Shown in pieces: positions 1 to 12,607 of a stretch of 64,000 bases of DNA (positions are counted from its first letter, which is position 1; every line of letters starts with the position of its first letter). Below the pieces are notes generated by a model. The model was not told the DNA's origin and did no database searches. It saw only the letters and a program-made list of their open reading frames with translations. The position numbers were made by a program, and so were the translations under genes. The DNA is taken from NCBI GenBank assembly GCA_030686995.1, contig CM060692.1, forward strand, positions 127,735,796-127,799,795, written 5' to 3'. Origin of the DNA: Artemisia argyi. Its lineage: Eukaryota; Streptophyta; Magnoliopsida; Asterales; Asteraceae.

Positions 1-1304
1 ATATATAATTAAAAAAACTTGTCACTCAATTATTTATTTATTCATTTATTTTTTGAAATTTTGAATGGTAATCTTTAAGACATCTATATCATTCAACATT
101 GATACTTTGCATATAGTGTTGAGATCAATATAGAACACAAACTTTCTATAGATCTAATGAAAATCCTTGTCACTCATTTTTCATCAAAATAAAAAGCCAT
201 TTTCCAATTTTTTAAAATAAAATATCTTACAAATAATAAATCGTTAAGCGAAAAAAAAAAAAAAACACCATCGCAATGAGAATTTTTATACCCTTTAGTA
301 GACGGGTATTTCGATATACTTTCGATGAATTTTTCTTTTCGAGTTTTGTTTTAGTATTAAAATTCGCATCTGAAAAAATCACATGTGACTTATTATTTTG
401 AAAATCAGGTGTGATTTTACAAATCACATGTGATATTTAAATAATAAATCACATTTGATTTATTTAGACATAAATTTCAACATTTATAAAGAAAAGTTAA
501 ATAAAGAGTGCTCCTTTATGGAAAGACAATTTAATTCTCGTCACGATGGTACGATTATTTTATTATTATTTTTTTTATATAACGATTAATGGTTTGTGAA
601 ATGTTTATTTTTTTTTAAAAAGAGATTAAACTAGGTTTTTCTATTGATTAGAAAATAAATGTCCAGTATTTATTTTTAAATAATTTGTATTCCTTATTTA
701 GTTTAATATATATAATATGTATTTTTTTTAGCATGGTACACTGAATATCATGGATTGTTGGTCACATCCCACCAACTACTAAAACTAATTTTCTTTTCTC
801 ATGAAGCCCGCCTTTTCGAGGATGCTAACATGCACCAGGGTGTATTGTGCCTCTTTGTCTCTGCAAATTGTTTATAGTTTATATTATCACTGTCTCTATC
901 TTCAAAGTCTTTCATATATTTTATATGTCTGACATATTTTATATGAAAACCTTGTTCAAACGCCATCTTATACACTTGTCCTAACTCATTCCTCAAGTTT
1001 CCACCCACTTTAACCTGTCCCAGATTTATAAAAAAAAGTTGATAACCAGCAATGCTGATATTGTTTCTTCGTCGATGGCTTATTGCGGATATTGAAAGGT
1101 GACAGTAAGTAGTTTTTTTGTTGCTCATTTCAATCTAGTGAAAATGCGTTCTAAGTTGAGATTTATTAAGTCTACTACACGTAAAAAGTTGGTTGTTGAG
1201 TACGATCAGTTTACGTTTACTGGAGTTGTTTATTTCTTGTTGAGGTTTTACTAGATTTAGGCTAGATTAAAAGGATCATATAAATAGCTTTTTTTTAGCG
1301 AAAA
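1..1304. other. AT-rich spacer upstream of the CTR1-like kinase gene
   Basis: AT-rich non-coding DNA with long A and T runs. It contains the degenerate inverted-repeat element at 267-550. Positions about 1140-1304 lie just before the kinase start codon and should hold its promoter and 5' leader, but no clear TATA box or leader intron can be assigned. An open frame on the minus strand at 799-1128 resembles no family I know and is not called as a gene. Confidence 0.6.
267..550. repeat. Degenerate MITE-like inverted-repeat element
   Basis: The left end reads ACCATCGCAATGAGAATT and the right end reads, on the other strand, ACCATCGTGACGAGAATT, giving terminal inverted repeats of about 18 bp with three differences. 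The interior carries several copies of the palindrome TCACATGTGA. A diverged partial copy in opposite orientation lies at about 9240-9440. No convincing target duplication is seen, so the superfamily is not assigned. Confidence 0.45.
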
Positions 1305-4300
1305 ATGCCGCATCGAGCTACTTACTTTTTTCCAAGGCAGTTTGATGAACGTGTGGTTAAGGATTCGTGTTTGAAATCTGATGATCATGAAAAGCTGTTG
1401 GAAAAGAGATCTGGTTTCGTGATTAATAAAGAAGGCGATAGCGATGGTGATCGGTTTCGTGATGGTAAAAGTGAATGGAGTCACGGGAAGAATAAGAATA
1501 AGCAGTTGGCTGGTTTAGAAAGTTGGTTAGGGGAGGAAAAAAGGGCAGGAGGGCCGGGTTTTGGTGATGTGAAGTATAGCCAACTCGTAAACCATGATAA
1601 GAACGCTCATCGGGGCGTTGACTATGTTAGAGAACATAGGGACTTTGCCGATGGTCAGAGTAGTAATTCAGGGAGCTTGTTCTGTGGGACAAATGTGACA
1701 CCGAGGTCTGTTTTGGGTTCAAGCAGGGAGGTGACAAAAAGTGTGAGGGAGGAGGATTTGGTAGGTGGAAGTGATATAGGAGATGATGGTCGTTGGGATC
1801 AAGTGCGAAGTTGGTGCAAGGCGTATTACTTGCAGCTCACGCTAGCAAAACGAATCACACATCAAGCAACCATTGGTGAAGAACCTAAACATGTTCAAGG
1901 CCATGGGAATGGTGGCAGTCATGGTGTTGCTACCTATGACGCGGAGTCTGTTTCATATCGTTTTTGGGTATGATATTCCTTCCTTTGTGGCTTTTCCTCG
2001 TGTCTGATCGATGTTAGGGTTCTGCATGATAAAACTAGTATGATAGAAAGATCTCCGATTAAGAAAGTACTTAAAGATTTTCTTTTAGGTTAATCCTGAC
2101 TTAGATGACCTGAGCCTGTCTTAGTTGTCAAAGTCTATCCTTGTAAATTCCACCAAAAGTTGTATTTTGCTCACTGAAATAACCGCTTCTTGTGCGTGCC
2201 CTTCTCTGTTATAATAGTAAAAATTAAGGCTCAAGATTTATCGTACAGATCTCTTATCTTTGAAATGCTCCTTGCCCTAAAGTCTATTGAATTCTAAGCG
2301 CTTCTACTACTTTATACATTCATTTAACATACCTTAAATGTTTTTAATACCTACTTATCAGTACTCACAACATGTTTTCAGGTTAATGGCACCTTGTCAT
2401 ATAACGATAAGGTATCAGATGGTTTCTACAACATCCTTGGAATGGATCCCTATATGTGGATGATGTGCAATGACTCTGATGAGGGTAAACGTATGCCATC
2501 TTTAATGGAACTAAAAGCAGTTGAGGCCAGTACTGCATCCATGGAGGTGATTCTTGTTGATAGATACAAGGATTCACGGCTAAGGGATCTCGAGGATATA
2601 GCACAGGAACTATATTTTTCAGCTGAAAATCCTCTTATGTTGGCTGAAAAACTTGCTAAACTTGTTGCTGCGAGTATGGGGTATGCTTCCTCTTTATACT
2701 GCTTACTGAATCTCCCTTTGTCTATAGCATTTTTAATATGTTAAGTTTCCTTATTTAAGGGGATCATTTCCAATTGAGCAAGGTGATCTTTGTGTACAAT
2801 GGGAGTCTGCTAGCAAGAGAATAAAAGAACATCAGAATAACATTTTAGTCCCCATTGGAAGCTTGTCTATTGGACTCTGTAGGCACAGGGCAATACTCTT
2901 CAAGGTTATTATCAATCTCATGGTCCCAACATAGTACAATATAGTATATTTATAATGGATGAAACTTTTTATGCAGAAACTTGCTGACTATGTGGGATTG
3001 CCTTGTCGTGTAGCAAGAGGCTGCAGGTATTGTGTTGAAGACCATATGTCCTCGTGTCTTATCAGAGTTGAAGATGATAAGCTGCAAAGGTAAACTTTGT
3101 ACTCCCGATGATCTCATATTTATGTACTGCCCATAATAATAATTAATGCATTTTTCATGAGAATGTTACGACGGAAATGTATTCGTGAGATTTAAGAACA
3201 ATGTACAATTATCATACGAACTTCTGGACATCATACCTTTTCCTGGTTACTCATCTTGTAATTAACAAATCACATCAAAACACATCCTAAGTTTCTCTTG
3301 AATTCTGAATATTGTCTTACATACCATAAGTCCATAATCCTTCGAAATCTGACGCATTTGAATGCTTCTTTATTCATCAGGGAGTATGTGATTGATCTAA
3401 TTGGGAAACCAGGGAATTTCCATAATCCAGATTCATCTATAAATGGAGATATCCTTTCTCTGGTACCTTCACCATTTCAGAGTTCTCGTTTAAAAGATGT
3501 TCAACAAGTTTATGTGGGACACGCATCTATTTCTGACGTAAAGAGTACACATGTTCCTACTAAAAACACTTTACATTCAGGTATAACATATTTTGATAAT
3601 GTCATCAAGTTCGTTTTTTATTTACCACGAAATGCCAGAACATGATTGGTAGCATTTATGTTCGTAAGTAAGATGTTAACTAGAAAGATATCGTAGCTAA
3701 AGAAAAGAACCCTTAAAGAGAGGTGTCATGACTTGTTGCTGTATACAGAAGCAAGAATCTCATGAATACCTTAGAAAAATGAATTAATGAGATATTTTTC
3801 TGAACTCCTTCAAATCTGCCTGATCAGAACTTATTATAAACTTTCTAATGTGGTTACATTCTGATCAGATGTCAACACTATTGGGTTACGTGGTGAAGAT
3901 AGTTTGATTATCCAAAAAGCCAACAAGAATGAAATTTCTATATCTGGAAATCCTGACATCATCAATTCAAGCAGAAATGCTTCAAAAGTAAAATTACATG
4001 GTAATATGGAGCCAGAAGTTACGAGCAATGGAATACAAAGAGAAAACTTTCCTGCAACTTCCCCAAGATACCTGACACTCGAGCCTTCTCTGGCAATGGA
4101 CTGGCTTGAGATAGCTTGGTCTGATTTGCATATCAAGGAGCGTATTGGTGCTGGTACGTATTTCTGATCCGTAACTCTTATTCATCATTATAGAATACTC
4201 AAATTAAAAATTAAATGTGATAAAATGAGAATGAAGAGTGATAATTATATGTTTCTGTCTGCAGGCTCATTTGGGACAGTGTATCGTTCAGAGTGGCATG

Positions 4301-5702
4301 GTTCGGTTAGTACTGCATAGTGCATACGGTCATTTCCTTATGTTAATACAAAGTTAAAATTTGTATAAAGAATAAATTGATTTTATTGTAGGATGTTGCT
4401 GTTAAGGTGTTGACAGCCCAAGACCTTCATGATAATCAAATGAGGGAATTTCTGAGAGAGGTATACCGCTAAAATATAACATTTTTCTTTGACTTCCGCC
4501 TTCATTTTTAGGGAAACGATTACTTAGTATTCATCTGTTTTAACTTGTCTTGTCATGTCTTGTAAGGTTTCGATAATGAAACGTGTGTGCCATCCTAATG
4601 TCGTTCTCTTCATGGGCGCGGTCACTATGCACCCACCTTTTTCAATTGTGACGGAGTATCTCCCTAGGTGAGTTTTTTCTTGTAGAGTTGAACCCACTCA
4701 TAGACAATAATGACCTGTTTTATCCACCAATTTTTACTTGTTCCCGAACCCGCCCATCTGGCCACTTTACAATGGGTCTCAAAACTTTCTCATGTTTCTG
4801 TTACAGAGGTAGTCTGTTCCGCCTTCTACACCACCCAGCCTCTGGAGAAGTAATAAGCATGAAAAGACGGATGCACATGGCTTTGGATGTGGTATGTACA
4901 ATGCTTTTACTTAATTTATTTGTTACGGAATACATTTTAGCATTCTTTAGAAAGTAAATGAAGACGAATACTCCCTTTTATAGTTTAAGGTCCATATTAA
5001 CTTTTTCTTAGCTAGAACTGGGATAAACAATCACACAACATTCTAATACTTTCTTCGTGCAGGCAAAAGGCATCAATTATCTCCATTGTCTTCGTCCCCC
5101 TATTGTTCACTCAGATCTTAAATCTCCAAACTTATTGGTTGATAAAAATTGGACTGTAAAGGTACATAAACAACTTATGTTTTGTTCTATTCAATTGTTT
5201 AACCCAACATTTTCCTTAATTAGCTACCATTTCCGAAACACAGGTTTGTGACTTTGGGTTATCGAGATTCAAAGCGGATACCATTATCTCATCTAAAGCC
5301 ATTACTGGAACTGTAAGCTTCACTCGTTCACTTTTCACTATATGTGCGCGCACAGACACACACACTAACATGTAGTTCTTCATTATTATACATTTGAAGC
5401 GTATGTGTTCTAATATTAAGGATATAAATCCAATCAATGTGTTCATATATTCATCTCATCTGTCTATGTCCATTATATGCTCATATATCCTTCACATTAT
5501 CTTCATATTTTATTATATCAAATATCAAATTCATTTAATGATGATTTCAGCCTGAGTGGATGGCCCCAGAAGTCCTTCGAGGGGAACCAGCAGATGAAAA
5601 GTCGGATGTGTACAGTTTTGGCGTCATTTTATGGGAGCTCCTGACCATGCAACTTCCATGGAATGGGCTTGGGGCTGCTCAGGTTTGTTCAACCACAAAC
5701 CT

Positions 5703-5740
<38 letters not shown>

Positions 5741-6441
5741 TAAATTCATGGAGCACAAAAATCTTAGTGGATGAATTTCAATCCACTTCAGCAGGCCAAC
5801 TGGATCATTTTATTCACTTCCAGCGTTTTTTATTTATGATCTCAAATGAATCATAATTTCAGGTGGTTGGAGCTGTGGCATTCCAGAATAGGAAACTTGC
5901 AATACCTGCTAATACCTCTCCCATATTAGCCACTCTTATGGAATCTTGCTGGGCCGAGTAAGAATCTTCATCACCTTATAGTTTCATAACCACTAGACAT
6001 GGAAAAGATGGGTAGGTTGGGTATTTGGTCAAAACGGGTAATTATGTAGTGCATGTGGATACAGGTCGGGTCAGCGTGAGTTGTCCGGCTGGTGGCAGCC
6101 ACTTTTTGTCTATTTAGAGACTTCTTTTCTTTCTCAAGAATAGCGATGTCTTAGATCGGATTACAAGAATAGCCATTTGACTTCTTTTGTAGTCAAACTC
6201 TTTTAATTTTGACCCGTTTGAGAAAAAAATATATACCACCAAAGACCTATTCATTGATAAATGTGATGAAGCTATACCAATTATAGCCACCAGCTCAAAC
6301 GTTCTTAACGAGCTTTGCATTTTTTTTGTCAACAGTGATCCTATGGAGCGTCCAAGCTTTAAGAGCATAATGAGTACGTTAAAGAAGTTACTCAAGTCTC
6401 CCCAAACTACAGGGAGTCCAGTGACAAAATCTGCTTGCTGA
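1305..6441 (+). CDS. CTR1-like Raf family MAPKKK (EDR1 domain plus protein kinase)
   Basis: Serine/threonine kinase of the plant Raf/CTR1-EDR1 group, whose namesake represses ethylene signalling at the ER. Proposed exons: 1305-1967, 2382-2680, 2760-2904, 2977-3089, 3381-3580, 3869-4153, 4265-4305, 4392-4460, 4567-4667, 4807-4891, 5063-5161, 5244-5312, 5551-5682, 5863-5957, 6336-6441. All introns are GT-AG, and the exons sum to 2502 bases (833 codons plus TGA), close to Arabidopsis CTR1. The variable N-terminus begins [13 protein letters not shown]. The EDR1-type regulatory domain spans about residues 215-420 ([36 protein letters not shown]). The kinase domain is about 560-825: loop [14 protein letters not shown] lysine near 587, DFG near 703, PEWMAPE near 724 and [11 protein letters not shown]. 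The catalytic motif is HSDLKSPN near 683, with Ser where HRD has Arg. Intron 13 holds a T run of about 34 bases, and an AATAAA lies at about 6523. CTR1 ortholog versus paralog cannot be decided here. Confidence 0.93.
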
Positions 6442-7242
6442 TAACTCGCAAAACAACCTCTCTCTTCACAAAAATAGTAGTATAGTATGTCTATGTTACT
6501 TCATGTAAGTTAAAAAATCTGAAATAAATGTTTATGTCCAAATTCCAAATTAGCAAACAAAGATTTACCTCCGAGATTTAGACTCTATGAAATAAACAGT
6601 CTGTTTACACACATGTTTTACTGTTATTTTTAAACCATTTTTAGCTTAGTATAAGATACGTATCGGGGATACCCCATATATAGGGGTGGCCAGCTAAAGC
6701 ATCGGAAACGGCCAGAAGAGGTCTCATTAGTTATGCATTTAAGTGGCCAGAGAAAGGTACAGTCAAGTGGATACCCGGTTAAGCCACGTACATTTGAGTC
6801 AGTGACTCCCCTCCCCGGGTAACCTATGGAGATATATATCTATAGTGGAAGCTAATAACAAAATAAGTAATCTTATTCAAAATGGTGGTGATGGCCAAGT
6901 ATATGGAACCAACATTCTCTTTTAGTAATAACTCGAGTCTTGAGGCACCCAATCCTCAACGGCATGCATGGTAAGTTTTTTCTGGAAGGATGTGGAGGGA
7001 GACCGTTTGGTGTTGTGGTGTGGTGTTCGAATAGGCGGTTTTGTGTTCGGTATGTACAGTTTGGTGTTCGATTAGGCTGAGGGCGATTAGTATGATGTGG
7101 TGTGATTTTCTAACAGATTGAAAACTCAAGATAACCTGAAGGTGTGGGAAATGCATAACAGTGATGATGGGTCTTCGATGGTCGTTGTGTAAAATGTGGT
7201 TCACATTCACTTTTGTTTTCTCATTGCACTTTCTCTTCTTAG

Positions 7243-7419
7243 GTTTGGATGAAACTTAGGCAATACATCCAGTATTCCAGTTTCGTATGCCTTGCAATAG
7301 TTGGAGTGATATTACTGGGGCACTAAAACCGTTTGCTCATAAAAGATTGGCTTGGTTTTGTCGCTGCGAAGATTTTAATTGGTGCTTCAGTTTACTTCAT
7401 TTGGCAACCAAATCCTTGA
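7243..7419 (+). pseudogene. Possible last-exon remnant of a small membrane protein
   Basis: A pyrimidine-rich tract ending in TTCTTAG precedes a frame that starts VWMKLRQYIQYSSFVCLAIV. It has one in-frame TAA (7324-7326), continues with a second hydrophobic stretch (GFVAAKILIGASVYFIWQ) and ends in TGA at 7417-7419. Two hydrophobic helices and a plausible splice acceptor suggest the final exon of a multi-exon membrane-protein gene. I cannot name the family, and no upstream exon was found. Confidence 0.3.
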
Positions 7420-9239
7420 CTAAATGGTGAAACAATGTATAAAAATTTAACTTTCCAATGGTGTAAATTTTTATTAAATAAATCAAATAATTACAAAATG
7501 TTATACGGAAATAACACTTAATTTTGACAACAAAAATGCTCCATTACCAAGCAAACTTATGCTTAATAAGTTTGCAAGTGAACTCTTAAGGTCGCTGATA
7601 AGATCAAGGACCAATTGTGAGTTCAAAAGAAAGTAAATGGACTTCTTAAAAGTTTACAATAAATATGAAGTAGTAAATATTTTCTCTGACCAACATTCTC
7701 TTTATATAGTTGAGTACGAGGATATCACGTGTGGGATTGTTGGGAAGTACCAAGCAATTAGTGGAAAGTATATCTTTAATTAAATGTTTCTATTTTTGGA
7801 AAACCAACAACATTACTTTAGTAAACTGTTCTGACAACTGTTTAATGTCTTTTCACTAACTCGTACTTGATTTGACTTTATGCAAAATGCATTTATCTTG
7901 CTCTTTTGCATTCTTAAAAAGTCCCGCCTAAATATCTAAAGAGGTATTTTCAAGCTACGAATTGTTGGATGATCAAAGAGCTGATAGGTTTATTAAATTA
8001 TTGTCAACCCCTAATGAACTTTCTTCCTTCAGCTTCAGTTTCTTATACATACTAGCTAAATCCGTATCAGCTAGCGAGTATGTTTTCAAGTAATCTTTGA
8101 CTTCCTTAACGATGTCTCTGACTTGAAGTTCGTTGATGTTGCTCATTGACTTCATTATCAACGAGTCTTCTTGACTTAAACTAATTTGTGTTCAAAACAT
8201 GATCAGAGATCATTGGAGACTAAATTAGCCCAACAAGAAACAATCGTCTCTTCATGAAAAACACACTACGTATGGATCAATCATGTGATGATTTACGTGA
8301 CTACTAGACTAAAGTTTATCACCTTAACAAGAAAGTAATAGTTTTAAAGACTATATGGAAAACAATAAATGGGTTAGGAGGCTATAACACCTTTGGAATT
8401 GGTTATTGAGTTTAGTAACTAGTTGCCTTGTTGGAGCCTTGTATTCTTTCATATAGTTATTACAATTTTCTAGAAAATTTACATCATAATTGTTTTTCGC
8501 TAAGGGATCACGTGCCCCCTCCTGTCTCCGCCCATGTGTACAATCATTTACTTAAAAGAACACATATAGATTTCAAATAAGATAATTGTAGTGGCATCCA
8601 TAATAAGTCAAAAAGGACTCTAAACATATTGTTCAGACTACTCATACCAAGATCAAACCATTCGGTCGGTCTCCCCTGTTGAACGCGTCCCCTCCCTTAC
8701 TTCGCATCGCGCTAACCAAACGTTCCCTCCCTGTAATTTTGAAAAGTTTGGTCTGTCAGATGACCGAATGAATTGGAAGTGTTTGTGAGTATGCTTTTTT
8801 TATTATTATTATTTTTTGTGGGGTATGTTTTTTGGTTGTTACTACGGTCGCCTTACTACGAGCATTTGGTCTACCTGATTTGGCCCCAATCTGACAGGGC
8901 TGTTTGGTCAAGTTTATGGTCACAATTACTATTTGTCTCACGCAAATGTATTTTAGCTTGTTTTCTTGTCAATTTGTGTTAGGAGTTTGGTTCAATAAAG
9001 ATAAAAAGAAATAATCAAATATCAAATAGGACAATCCTAGCTATTTATTTTTCAAAATGGAAAAACCTAATTACATATATTTTTTTTATTTTTTTTTTAT
9101 TATTTTTTTAGCAAGTAAATATCTTATGTTAACCATTGAACAAAACTAATTACACCATCCCGTCAAGCATAAAATTATCTTTTATTAAAAGGACACTTAT
9201 ATATATTTTTTGATAAAATATATTTTATTTTATTTTATT

Positions 9240-9440
9240 ATGTTTTTTGCATGTGTTGAAATATCGCCTTGAAAAATCACATGTGATTTGAAATTCAAAA
9301 CTCGCACCACAAGTCACATGTAATTTCATATTTGTCTAATATTAAATACCTATAAATAATGATAATAAAAAGTATTTCGAAATGTCCGTCTACTGATAGA
9401 TAAAAATTCTCGTCGTGGTAATATATTTTTTGTCGCTGAA
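9240..9440 (-). repeat. Partial, inverted copy of the 267-550 element
   Basis: On the minus strand this stretch shares with 267-550 the ordered words ACGAGAATTTTTAT, AGTAGACGG, ATTTCGA and the TCACATGTGA palindrome. The similarity is strongly degraded, and the second terminal repeat was not found. Confidence 0.4.
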
Positions 9441-9761
9441 CTTGTAATCCAATTTATATTAAAAAAAAAAAAAAGGTTGAGTCTTTTCTTTTGATAAAAA
9501 AATAAACACTCAAAAATATTTAGTCATTTTATATTTTATTTATTTTTTATTATCTTTATTGAACTGACCCCTAGAATCAAATAGGAATCAAATAGGTGTG
9601 GTTGGTATGGGGGGTTTAGTATGATTTTTTTGTTTGATTTGACCTTAAACATTTGTTTGTTTGCATATTTTAGGATGAGGAATGGATTTCGGAATCCAAG
9701 ATTGAAAATAGATAAATAGGTGGGTTTTGGTATGTAAGTGATATTTTTGATGGGTCTCATC

Positions 9762-10350
9762 TAGGGGTGGCAATCGAGTCGTGTTTGTATTAACTTATCT
9801 GGGTTCGTGGGTTGGCGGATTATTATAACCTCTACCAAAACACGACCCATTTATTAATCGTGTCAAGAAACTCAATCCTAACCCAGACCTGCTGCATAAC
9901 ATTTGTAACCCGTTGGTGACCTGTTTAAGTAAATATGTTAAGCGACAAATAAGGTTAGTGGTTTATCTATTTAACTAGTTTAAATGCAAAAATGATATAA
10001 GTATCTCAAATATGATTAACATAACATACAAATAACTATACGACAATTTCAATGATATTTGAATTATAACCAGAATTCACTTATATTAAGTACTTAACAA
10101 AATACATTTAATTCAAATCCAACATAAACTCAAAGTTATGTATTTTACTTCTTAGAGGCTTATATACTAAAACGGGTTCACGGGTCGACCTGTTTAATAC
10201 TTACTCAACCCAAACATGACCCGTTTATTAAACGTGTTAGACGGGTTGACATGTTTTTGACCCAAACCTGTTTGTCCTCAACCCAAACTTGTTTAATTTC
10301 GTGTCTGGTTTATATCGTTTATCGTGTCATGTCGATAATTGCCACCTTTA
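9762..10350. mobile_element. hAT-type MITE, GGGGTGGCAA family, copy 1
   Basis: The left end is TAGGGGTGGCAA. The right end, TTGCCACCTTTA, is its complement with two changes. It is flanked by GTCTCATC (9754-9761) and GTCTTATC (10351-10358), an 8-bp duplication with one mismatch, as expected for hAT transposition. The 589-bp interior has no coding capacity and many ACCCGTTTA / ACGGGTT words, so it is a non-autonomous element older than the next copy. Confidence 0.82.
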
Positions 10351-10592
10351 GTCTTATCTACTCTCCTCTCATCTTTTTATACATTTATTTTAAATAATAA
10401 TACCTTTTATTACAACATTATTATATAAAATATTTAATATTATTAAATATTTTTTAATACAATTAAATATTTTTTCCTCTCCTACATTAAATTCAAATAA
10501 TAATCTAAATTTGAATCATAAACCAACATACAAACAAGCCATAAATAATGACAAGTACTAAAGTACATACATTTGAAAGACATACAAATATT

Positions 10593-11127
10593 TAGGGGTG
10601 GCAATTTCTGACCCGACACGAAACCCGATCTGAAACGACAAGAAAATTAACAGGTTCGGGTTGAGGTAAATAGATTTCCGGTCGGGTTTGGGTCGACCCA
10701 TCTAACCCGTTTATTAAACAGGTCAGGTTCGGGTTGAGAATAAATTATGTGGGTCGACCCGCCAACCCGTTTAAGATTTTTTTCTTAAATTAAAAAATAT
10801 TTATATTTTATTATATAGGTTAAATGGATTAAACGGGTCGACCCGCAAACCCATTTAACCTGTTTAACACGTGTAATGTGACAACTTTTATATAAAAAAT
10901 GGGTTAAATGGGTCAACCCGAAACCCGTTTAACCTATTCAACCCGTGTCACCAATTTAACCCGCCATCCTAAGTATATATACGGGTTAAATGGGTTAGGT
11001 TCGGATTATGTGTAAACAGGTTAGGGTTGACATAACTAACCCGATTATTTAAATGGGTCAGGTTTGGGTTAGGGTTTTCTGACCCGTTAACCTGACAACC
11101 CGAACCCGACCCGAATTGCCACCCCTA
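10593..11127. mobile_element. hAT-type MITE, GGGGTGGCAA family, copy 2
   Basis: It has perfect 14-bp terminal inverted repeats TAGGGGTGGCAATT and a perfect 8-bp target duplication CAAATATT (10585-10592 and 11128-11135). The 535-bp interior is full of GGGTCGACCCG / ACCCGTTTAA words that can pair with each other, and it encodes no protein. It belongs to the same family as 9762-10350 but is better preserved. Confidence 0.92.
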
Positions 11128-11303
11128 CAAATATTCAATTGAATAAATAAGTATAAGCAATGCCAAGGCTGTGGTGGCACTTGCCAACCCCACGTCACGA
11201 CATCGGCCGGTGGCGTCAAGGTGTCGCGCGATGACAAACGCCTTGCCCATGGCATGCGTTATAACAAGCCAATAGGGTTTTTTTTTTTTTTGTATGTTGA
11301 ATG
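11128..11303. other. Short spacer between MITEs
   Basis: It holds a moderately GC-rich stretch (about 11158-11265) unlike the AT-rich flanks and a T run near 11280. No gene was recognised. Confidence 0.4.
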
Positions 11304-11558
11304 TAAGGGTGATCACGGTCCAAAAACCGGACCGGACCGGACCGAAGACCGAGTTTGGAAAAAACCATAGACCGAGACCGGACCGAATGTGGTCAGTCCG
11401 GTCTCGGTCCGGTCCAAATAGGCTAAATATTCGGTTTGTAAGCCGGACCGGACCGGACCGATCCGGACCGAGACCGAAATAAGGAAAAACCCCTGACCGA
11501 GACCGGACCGTTGGTCCTTCGGTCGGTCCGGTCTAAACGGTCCGATTGCTCACCCTTA
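11304..11558. mobile_element. hAT-type MITE, GACCGG-rich family, copy 1
   Basis: The ends are TAAGGGTGATCA and, complemented, TAAGGGTGAGCA. The 8-bp target duplication GTTGAATG is exact (11296-11303 and 11559-11566). The 255-bp interior is almost entirely reiterated CGGACCGGAC and GGTCCGGTC words, arranged so that the two halves are reverse complements, and should form a strong GC-rich foldback. The open frames through it are low-complexity artefacts. Confidence 0.9.
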
Positions 11559-12278
11559 GTTGAATGTGTAGTGTGAGTTGATGTGTTTTTGACTTTTTGC
11601 AGACTAACAGGGAAGAAGACAGGCAAACACTCTTTTTATGTATAATGTAATTTGTATTTCTATATTTAGATTGGGTTTGAAAAAAAGTGATGAGTTAATT
11701 GGAGTTAAAAAACTAAGGGCTTGTTTGTTTTTACTAAAAAACGTCTGATTGCCTCTTACCTCTGACCAGTCAGATGCGGTCAGAGGTTTTCGTTGTTTGT
11801 TTTTCCATTACGAGTCAGACACGGTCAAATCATATAAATCTGACTCAGTAAGATGCCTTGAACATGTCTGACTACCTCTAAACCTAATAACACCTTCATC
11901 TTCTCCACTTTACCCATTCATCTTCTCCACTTTCACCCGCCGCCGGCCACCTCCAGCTTCGGCCGGTTACCACCACTTCTTCTCCACCTCTACTCCGCCT
12001 TCTTCTCCACCTATAGCCGCCATCTTCACCTATAGCCGCCATCTTCACCACCTTAAGGTATGCTTTCTTTTTTTTCTTTCTTTTTTTTTTTTTTTTTTTT
12101 TTTTTTCTCTTTACTTGGGTTACTTGTTATGGGTTGGGTTTAATTTTGATATGGGTTGCTTTGTTTTGATACATTTGATATGGGTTGCTTTAAGTCCTTG
12201 CTTCATGGTCTGCAATGGTGATAAACCTCAAGAATAAGCAATTCTGAACACCTGTTTATATCTTATTGATGCTTTTTA

Positions 12279-12494
12279 GGGGGTAGTTTAGGTTAGCTTA
12301 TTTTTTGGGCTTATGGGCTTATTTGGATATGGAAAAGCTTATAAGCTCAACATTTTCGGCTTATGACCTTGTGAAGCTGAACTCATGAATCCCATAAGCT
12401 CTTCTTCATAAGCCGACAAAAGTGGGGCTTATGAGTTTTTCTAAACCCAAATAAGCTCACAAACCCGAAAAATAAGCCATTTCCAAACACCCCA
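12279..12494. mobile_element. Tourist-like (PIF/Harbinger) MITE
   Basis: The ends are GGGGGTAGTTTAGG and, complemented, TGGGGTGTTTGG, followed by matching CTTATTTTT and GCTTATTTGG words. Each side is flanked by TTA (12276-12278 and 12495-12497), the 3-bp duplication typical of PIF/Harbinger. The 216-bp interior is rich in AAGCTTATAAGC-type words and is non-coding. Confidence 0.68.
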
Positions 12495-12607
12495 TTAGTC
12501 AAAGGTATAGATACATTTTACCCGTTTTGATATCTTTGCCCGTTTTGATAAGTTGTCTTTAAATCAATGTTTATGAAGTGTAAAGTATATGCTTTGTTAG
12601 TTATATA

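Larger units (their letters stand above)
6442..9761. other. Spacer downstream of the kinase gene
   Basis: About 3.3 kb of AT-rich spacer. It holds the presumed kinase 3' UTR (to about 6550), a possible exon remnant at 7243-7419 and a partial inverted-repeat element at 9240-9440. The short open frames here (for example minus 7973-8161) show no recognisable domain. No RNA gene was seen. Confidence 0.55.

Noticed and set aside
799..1128. Minus-strand open frame of 109 codons upstream of the kinase gene
   Set aside because: No recognised motif, uneven composition and no splice or promoter context; it could be a decayed fragment but cannot be supported.
5703..5737. Long T run as a terminator
   Set aside because: It is inside intron 13 of the kinase gene and the reading frame continues beyond; simple-sequence expansion explains it.
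7973..8161. Minus-strand frame of 62 codons
   Set aside because: Short, charged and without domain or splice signals. A gene fragment is possible, but nothing confirms it.
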